Source: Rhodospirillales bacterium
GTDB lineage: Bacteria > Pseudomonadota > Alphaproteobacteria > Rhodospirillales > Defluviicoccaceae
NCBI GenBank assembly: GCA_025458035.1
Contig: JALOTH010000009.1
Location: 1-50,817 of the forward strand
DNA: 50,817 bases
Direction: 5' to 3'
Positions 45,501 through 50,817 of the stretch are shown piece after piece. The notes under the pieces were generated by a model. The model did not search any database. It worked only from the letters and a program-made list of their open reading frames with translations, and was not told the DNA's origin. The number at the start of each line of letters is the position of its first letter. Position 1 is the first letter of the stretch. The position numbers were made by a program, and so were the translations under genes.

Positions 45501-46538
45501 ATGAAGATTTCGGAGGTCTGTTTGAGCGTCGCCGTGGATGTCGTGAGCCCGTACGGCCGCAAAGCCTCCCTCGACCCCCTGATGCTGCTGGTCAGCGACG
45601 ACCTTCAGGGCGTCAATCAGCTGATTCTAGAGCGGATGCAGAGCCCGGTGGCGCTCATTCCCGAACTGGCCGGGCACGTCATCGCCGCCGGCGGCAAGCG
45701 GTTGCGGCCAATGCTGACGCTGGCCTCGGCGCGGCTGTGCGGCCATGCGCAGCGCCGCCACATCGCGCTCGCGGCGTGTGTCGAGTTCATTCACACGGCC
45801 ACCCTGTTGCATGACGATGTCGTTGACGATTCGGAGTTGCGCCGCGGCCACGCCTCGGCGAACACCGTGTGGGGGAACAAGGCGAGCGTCCTCGTCGGCG
45901 ACTTTCTGTTCAGCCGTGCCTTCGAGTTGATGGTGGAGGACGGGTCCATCGAAGTGCTGGCCATCTTGTCGCGCGCGTCGTCGATCATCGCCGAGGGCGA
46001 AGTGATGCAGCTGATGACGACCGGCGACACGACGACCACCGAGGCGCAGTATTACGCGGTGATCCGCGCCAAGACGGCACAACTGTTCGCCGCCGCCTGC
46101 CGCATCGGCGCGGTGATCGCCGGCCGGCCGCCGGCGGAAGCGGAGGCGCTGGATGGCTACGGCCTCAACCTTGGGATCGCCTTTCAGATCGTCGACGACA
46201 TTCTCGATTATTCGGCCGAGCAAGCCCGCCTCGGCAAAACCATCGGCGATGACTTTCGCGAAGGCAAGATGACGCTGCCGGTGGTGCTTGCCGTCGAGCG
46301 GGCGGACGCCGCCGATCGCGAGTTCTGGCGGCGGACGCTTGAGACGCTGGACCAGCAGCCGGGGGATTTCGAGGCGGCCATCGAGCGGATGCAGCGGACC
46401 GGCGCTTTGGCTGACGCCATGGCGAGGGCCCATCACTATGCGGGAGAGGCGGCGCGGGCGCTCGACGGGTTCCGCGACGGTGCCGAAAAGTCGGCTTTGA
46501 AAGAGGTCGCCGCCTACTGCGTCGAGCGGGTTTCGTAG
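45501..46538 (+). CDS. ispB: Polyprenyl diphosphate synthase (octaprenyl/decaprenyl type)
   Basis: 345 residues. Elongates allylic diphosphates with isopentenyl diphosphate to make the ubiquinone side chain. The two Asp-rich motifs are LLHDDVVDD (with RRG) and FQIVDDILDYS; GGKRLRPMLTL and GEVMQL are further signatures. The ATG follows GGAG by 8 bases; the open frame upstream overlaps the divergent DUF2007 gene and is not real. Product chain length (often C50 in alphaproteobacteria) is not determined by eye. Confidence 0.93.
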   Translation: MKISEVCLSVAVDVVSPYGRKASLDPLMLLVSDDLQGVNQLILERMQSPVALIPELAGHVIAAGGKRLRPMLTLASARLCGHAQRRHIALAACVEFIHTATLLHDDVVDDSELRRGHASANTVWGNKASVLVGDFLFSRAFELMVEDGSIEVLAILSRASSIIAEGEVMQLMTTGDTTTTEAQYYAVIRAKTAQLFAAACRIGAVIAGRPPAEAEALDGYGLNLGIAFQIVDDILDYSAEQARLGKTIGDDFREGKMTLPVVLAVERADAADREFWRRTLETLDQQPGDFEAAIERMQRTGALADAMARAHHYAGEAARALDGFRDGAEKSALKEVAAYCVERVS

Positions 46539-46597
46539 CGCCTGCACTCGCCGGCTTGCCGAAACCACCCGCGCGAGATTATAAGAGCGGCTCGGTC

Positions 46598-46674
46598 CGG
46601 AGTGTAGCTCAGCCTGGTAGAGCACTGTCTTCGGGAGGCAGGGGCCGGTGGTTCGAATCCACTCACTCCGACCA
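46598..46674 (+). tRNA. tRNA-Pro(CGG)
   Basis: 77 bases including encoded CCA. The acceptor stem CGGAGTG/CACTCCG pairs perfectly; the D arm is GCTC-AGCCTGGTA-GAGC; the anticodon stem CTGTC/GGCAG encloses the loop TTCGGGA with anticodon CGG; a five-base variable loop and the T arm with TTCGAAT follow. It reads CCG proline codons, frequent in this GC-rich genome. Confidence 0.96.
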
Positions 46675-46779
46675 GACCGTCAGCCTCCGCGGCGCCCGGC
46701 GGCGGCACCCCCTCCCGCCGCCCGATCGATCCTCACCCTATCCGGCTCGGATCGATCGCCTCAGCGTCGGAATGGAGCC

Positions 46780-47769
<990 letters not shown>

Positions 47770-47815
47770 CTATCGCGGCGCCGCACTGACCCGGTTGCAG
47801 GCCGCAGCGGCGGGG

Positions 47816-47843
47816 CCGGGAGCGGTTTCGGCGCCGCTCCCGG
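47816..47843 (-). terminator. Hairpin downstream of the PEP carboxykinase gene
   Basis: Perfect 10-bp stem CCGGGAGCGG/CCGCTCCCGG with an eight-base loop, located 45 bases past the pckG stop. On the minus strand no T-run follows, so termination may be assisted or it may mainly protect the 3' end. It insulates mdh from pckG. Confidence 0.6.
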
Positions 47844-47856
47844 AAACAACCCTGCC

Positions 47857-47874
47857 GCCCGGCTTCAGCCGGGC
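47857..47874 (-). terminator. Second, closer hairpin after the PEP carboxykinase gene
   Basis: GCCCGGC and GCCGGGC with the loop TTCA, 13 bases past the pckG stop. Together with the next hairpin it forms a tandem 3' structure. Confidence 0.5.
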
Positions 47875-47887
47875 CGGCGGGCGGTCG

Positions 47888-49750
47888 TCACGCCGCCGGT
47901 CTGACCACGTCTTCGTGCGCCATCTCCCAAACCTCCGGCGACCGCCATAGCCGCGAGCGCAGCAGTTCGCGCTCGAAGATGAACTCCTTCGGTAACCGGT
48001 CGAAGAAGGCGTCGAACTGTTCCTCGTGGGCGTGCGCCTCGGCGGCACCGGCCGTGCGCCCCACCGCCATCAGCTCGTAGAAAGTCTCGGCCGGGTAGGC
48101 GAGGCCGGACCAGGTGATGTCCTCGTGGCGCGGCATCCAGCCGATCGGGCTTTCGACGGCGTAGCCACGGCCGTGCACGCGATCGACGATCCACTTCAGC
48201 ACCCGCATGTTCTCGCCGAACCCGGGCCACATGAACTTGCCATTTTCGTCCTTGCGGAACCAGTTGACGCGGAAGATCCGCGGCGGGTTGTTGACTTTGC
48301 GCCCGACGTTGAGCCAGTGGCTGAAGTAATCCGCCATGTTGTAGCCGCAGAACGGCAGCATCGCCATCGGGTCACGGCGCATCGCCGCCTGGCCGATCGC
48401 GGCCGCCGTGCCCTCCGAGCCCATGGTCGCGGCGAGGTAGACGCCGTGGCTCCAGTTGAAGGCTTGGAAGACGAGCGGCATCTCCTTGCTCATGCGGCCG
48501 CCGAAGACGAAGGCGGCGATGGGCACACCCGCCGGGTTTTCCCACTCGGGGTCGATGCTCGGGCATTGGCTCGCCGGCGCGGTGAAGCGGGCGTTCGGAT
48601 GCGCCGCCGGCCGGCCGCAGTCGGGCGTCCAGTCCTCTCCCTTCCAGTCGATCAGGTGGGCCGGCGGCTTGTCGGTCATGCCCTCCCACCAGATATCGCC
48701 GTCATCGGTCAGCGCGGCATTCGTGACGATGACGTTTTCCGTCAGGCTGAGCATGGCGTTGGGGTTCGATTGCATGTTGGTGCCGGGGCCGACGCCGAAG
48801 AACCCCGATTCCGGATTGATTGCCCGGAGTTCGCCGCCCGGTCCTTGCTTGATCCAGGCGATGTCGTCGCCGATGGTGCGGATCTTCCAGCCCTCGAAGC
48901 CCTTGGGCGGCACCAGCATGGCAAGGTTCGTCTTGCCGCAGGCGCTGGGAAAGGCAGCGGCGATGTAGGTCTTCTCGCCCTCCGGCGACTCGAGCCCCAT
49001 GATCAGCATGTGCTCGGCCAGCCAGCCCTCGTCGCGGGCCATGCATGAAGCGATGCGCAGCGCCAGGCACTTCTTGCCGAGCAGGGCGTTGCCGCCGTAG
49101 CCGGACCCATAGGACCAGATCTCGTAGGTCTCGGGGAAGTGGACGATGTACTTGCGCTTGATGTCGGGCTCGCACGGCCACGGGACGTCCTTCTGCCCCG
49201 GCGCCAGCGGTGCGCCGACGGAATGCAGGCACGGGATGAAGGAGCCGTCGTCGCCGAGGACGTCGAGCACCGCCTTGCCCATGCGGGTCATGATCCGCAT
49301 GTTCACGACGACGTAGGCGCTATCGGTGACCTGGATGCCGATCTTGGCGATGGGCGAGCCGAGCGGCCCCATGCTGAACGGAATGACGTACATGGTGCGG
49401 CCGCGCATGCAGCCATCGAACAGGCCGCGCAGGGTCGCCCGCATTTCGCCCGGCGGCGCCCAGTTGTTGGTGGGCCCGGCATCCTCCTTGTTGGTTGAGC
49501 AGATGAAGGTCCGGTCTTCCACCCGGCCGACGTCCGACGGATGGGAACGGGCCAGATAGGAGTTGGGCCGCTTCTTCGGGTTGAGACGGATGAAGGTTCC
49601 GCCGTCGACCATCATCTGGCAGAGGCGGTCGTATTCCTCGACGGAGCCGTCTGCCCAGACCACCCGCTCCGGCTTGCATAGGGAAACCATTTCATCAACC
49701 CAAGATAGCAGCTTGCCGTGGGTTGTTGGCGCACTCAACGTCACGTCCAT
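47888..49750 (-). CDS. pckG: Phosphoenolpyruvate carboxykinase (GTP)
   Basis: 620 residues. Converts oxaloacetate to PEP with GTP (or the reverse). It is the GTP type: the reactive-cysteine P-loop is [12 protein letters not shown], with the substrate segment [14 protein letters not shown] and the guanine-side [11 protein letters not shown]; the ATP-type enzyme is unrelated in these regions and about 530 residues. GAGGAG lies 6 bases before the chosen ATG; the frame is open 41 codons further but lacks support. mdh follows on the same strand. Confidence 0.96.
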   Translation of the reverse strand: MDVTLSAPTTHGKLLSWVDEMVSLCKPERVVWADGSVEEYDRLCQMMVDGGTFIRLNPKKRPNSYLARSHPSDVGRVEDRTFICSTNKEDAGPTNNWAPPGEMRATLRGLFDGCMRGRTMYVIPFSMGPLGSPIAKIGIQVTDSAYVVVNMRIMTRMGKAVLDVLGDDGSFIPCLHSVGAPLAPGQKDVPWPCEPDIKRKYIVHFPETYEIWSYGSGYGGNALLGKKCLALRIASCMARDEGWLAEHMLIMGLESPEGEKTYIAAAFPSACGKTNLAMLVPPKGFEGWKIRTIGDDIAWIKQGPGGELRAINPESGFFGVGPGTNMQSNPNAMLSLTENVIVTNAALTDDGDIWWEGMTDKPPAHLIDWKGEDWTPDCGRPAAHPNARFTAPASQCPSIDPEWENPAGVPIAAFVFGGRMSKEMPLVFQAFNWSHGVYLAATMGSEGTAAAIGQAAMRRDPMAMLPFCGYNMADYFSHWLNVGRKVNNPPRIFRVNWFRKDENGKFMWPGFGENMRVLKWIVDRVHGRGYAVESPIGWMPRHEDITWSGLAYPAETFYELMAVGRTAGAAEAHAHEEQFDAFFDRLPKEFIFERELLRSRLWRSPEVWEMAHEDVVRPAA

Positions 49751-50164
49751 TGATGTCTCCTCTCCCGGCATCGGGCCCGTGGCCCCAAATGGCCTGCCTG
49801 TTGCTGGTTCATTGAACGGCGATAGCGTGATTGGAAGAGCCACTGAAAGCGGGGCTCTGATCTCGCCCGCCAACTTCGATTTAAGCTAGACTGAGGGGCG
49901 CAAAAACGCAATATGGATTGAGGTCGTTACTGTAATTTTCCCATTTTTGGCAAAAATAGTATTTAAGAATGATCATTAAATATTTCGTATCGCCATAAAT
50001 AATTATGATCGCCACGGAGGCATCGCGAGCCCGATGATCGATAGCGAAGCAATAGTAAGCATGCTTATTATTATTAAGCTTACGGACAGCGGCGACGGTG
50101 TTCGCTTGCCGCGATGGCACCATTCGCGCTGGTGCCGCGGCTTTCCTCGGCGGAGAATGGCACG
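49751..50164. promoter_or_regulatory. AT-rich divergent promoter region of pckG and a MarR gene
   Basis: 414 bases without a convincing gene; 49930-50085 is far richer in AT than the rest of the window. It holds several palindromes: ATTTTTG-g-CAAAAAT (49943-49957), AATGATCATT (49968-49977), TAAGCATGCTTA (50056-50067) and TAAGCTTA (50075-50082). The open frame that crosses the region on the minus strand has no ribosome site. These palindromes are candidate sites for the adjacent MarR protein or for a carbon-metabolism regulator. Confidence 0.6.
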
Positions 50165-50671
50165 ATGATTATCCACGAAGAAGATAAGGGCTTCGGCTTC
50201 CTCCTCACCGATAGCGCCCGGCTTCTCAGCAAGCTCATCGACCGGCGGCTGCAGCCGTTCGGACTGACCCGGGCGCAATGGGCGGTACTCGCCATTCTCA
50301 ACAGCCGCGACGGCCTGTCGCAGTCGGAGCTGGCGGACGACCTCGAAATCGAGAAGTCCACGGTCGGCCGACTGATTGACCACGTCGAGGCCAACGGTTG
50401 GATTGAGCGGCGGCCGCTGCCGTCGGATCGGCGGCTCTGGCTGGTCCATCTGACGGATCGGGCGAAACCCTTGATCGAGACGGTCACGAAGGTCATCCTC
50501 GCGACCCGCGCCGAGATGCTGCGCGGGATGACGGTGGAACAGCAAAAGCAATTGGGGCACGGCCTCGCTTCGCTGAAGGGCAATCTGCAGGCGGCGCTGG
50601 CGGCGGAAGCGCCCCGCTTGAAAGGCGGCGAGCCGGCACCAGTGCCGTCCTCTGCCCCGGATCACCCCTGA
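50165..50671 (+). CDS. MarR-family transcriptional regulator
   Basis: 168 residues. A winged helix-turn-helix with the MarR pattern: LTRAQWAVLAILNSRDGLSQSELADDLEIEKSTVGRLIDHVEANGWIERRP in the DNA-binding part and the wing SDRRLWLVHLTDRAKPL, flanked by dimerisation helices. Such dimers bind 16-20 bp palindromes and release them upon ligand binding. GGAG is 9 bases before the chosen ATG; an upstream ATG adds 17 residues. The gene is divergent from pckG, with palindromes between them, so autoregulation and control of pckG are plausible. Confidence 0.9.
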   Translation: MIIHEEDKGFGFLLTDSARLLSKLIDRRLQPFGLTRAQWAVLAILNSRDGLSQSELADDLEIEKSTVGRLIDHVEANGWIERRPLPSDRRLWLVHLTDRAKPLIETVTKVILATRAEMLRGMTVEQQKQLGHGLASLKGNLQAALAAEAPRLKGGEPAPVPSSAPDHP

Positions 50672-50817
50672 ACCGGGACGCCCCTGGTCACCGGATGGGC
50701 GTGGATCGGCGGTGTCTGCGCCCCGCCCGTTCCGTCCACCTGCGCGGCGGCGCGTGGCGTTCGAGCGCCCGGCGTGCCGCTTCGACCCGCCTCTTGCCGG
50801 TCATCGCCGCCATGCCC

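Noticed and set aside
49881-50123. 80-codon minus-strand open frame in the AT-rich region upstream of pckG
   Set aside because: No ribosome site, unusual composition (Asn, Tyr, Ile from AT-rich DNA), and it overlaps palindromic regulatory DNA.
50688-50817. Open minus-strand frame running off the window end
   Set aside because: Too short and Arg-rich, several frames are open there, and nothing identifies it as the end of a real gene.

Overview
The window is GC-rich, densely packed chromosomal DNA from an alphaproteobacterium, most likely of the Rhodospirillales type. This rests on gene content and local order: ispB / DUF2007 / methyltransferase / S49 peptidase, infA-maf-rng-yacG, argJ-mutT, tlpA divergent from argH, and DUF3141 / MaoC-Pta / acetate kinase / fabI. 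The DUF3141 cluster together with a GTP-type PEP carboxykinase would fit a polymer- or glycogen-storing bacterium of the Defluviicoccus kind, but genus-level placement is inference. There is no prophage, CRISPR array, rRNA operon or intact transposon; the only mobile DNA seen is a short IS3-family remnant.

Layout. 0-6 kb: small envelope proteins, an L,D-transpeptidase and a large bifunctional penicillin-binding protein. 6-9 kb: photolyase, then queC overlapping a VUT-family (queuosine precursor) transporter gene. 9-21 kb: arginine genes argH, argG and argJ interspersed with a TlpA-like thioredoxin, an EEP-family hydrolase, an Xaa-Pro aminopeptidase, a CobB sirtuin divergent from a low-molecular-weight phosphatase, a HAD hydrolase, a stand-alone CZB protein and a MutT hydrolase. 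21-26 kb is the most accessory-looking part: a putative Fe(II)/2-oxoglutarate oxygenase resembling Kdo hydroxylases, a RoxA-like di-haem lipoprotein, a VPLPA/PEP-CTERM-type exported protein and the IS3 remnant touching the hisI stop codon. 26.5-28.3 kb: rpmF (58 codons), a DUF2934 protein and an orphan TAXI-type binding protein.

28.4-34.6 kb holds the most interesting system. It contains a DUF3141 protein with a PHA-synthase-like Cys-Asp-His triad and a C-terminal TerB-like domain, a MaoC-like/phosphate acetyltransferase fusion whose hydratase dyad is substituted, an acetate/propionate kinase and a FabI reductase. A nearly identical 17-bp motif lies upstream of both the DUF3141 gene and the fusion gene. 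Together these suggest a co-regulated acyl-CoA / acyl-phosphate module. 34.7-41 kb: a ZntB-like transporter, an SLC13-type permease coupled to a D,D-carboxypeptidase with a long Ala/Lys-rich tail, and phosphoglucomutase. 41-46.7 kb: infA-maf-rng-yacG, an S49 peptidase, a methyltransferase, a DUF2007 protein, polyprenyl diphosphate synthase and tRNA-Pro(CGG). 46.8-50.7 kb: malate dehydrogenase and GTP-dependent PEP carboxykinase (oxaloacetate metabolism) and a MarR regulator behind an AT-rich, palindrome-bearing intergenic region.

Many starts were moved from the longest open frame to a position supported by a Shine-Dalgarno sequence, signal peptide or family length. All functional names are from reading the protein sequences by eye; no database search was possible.
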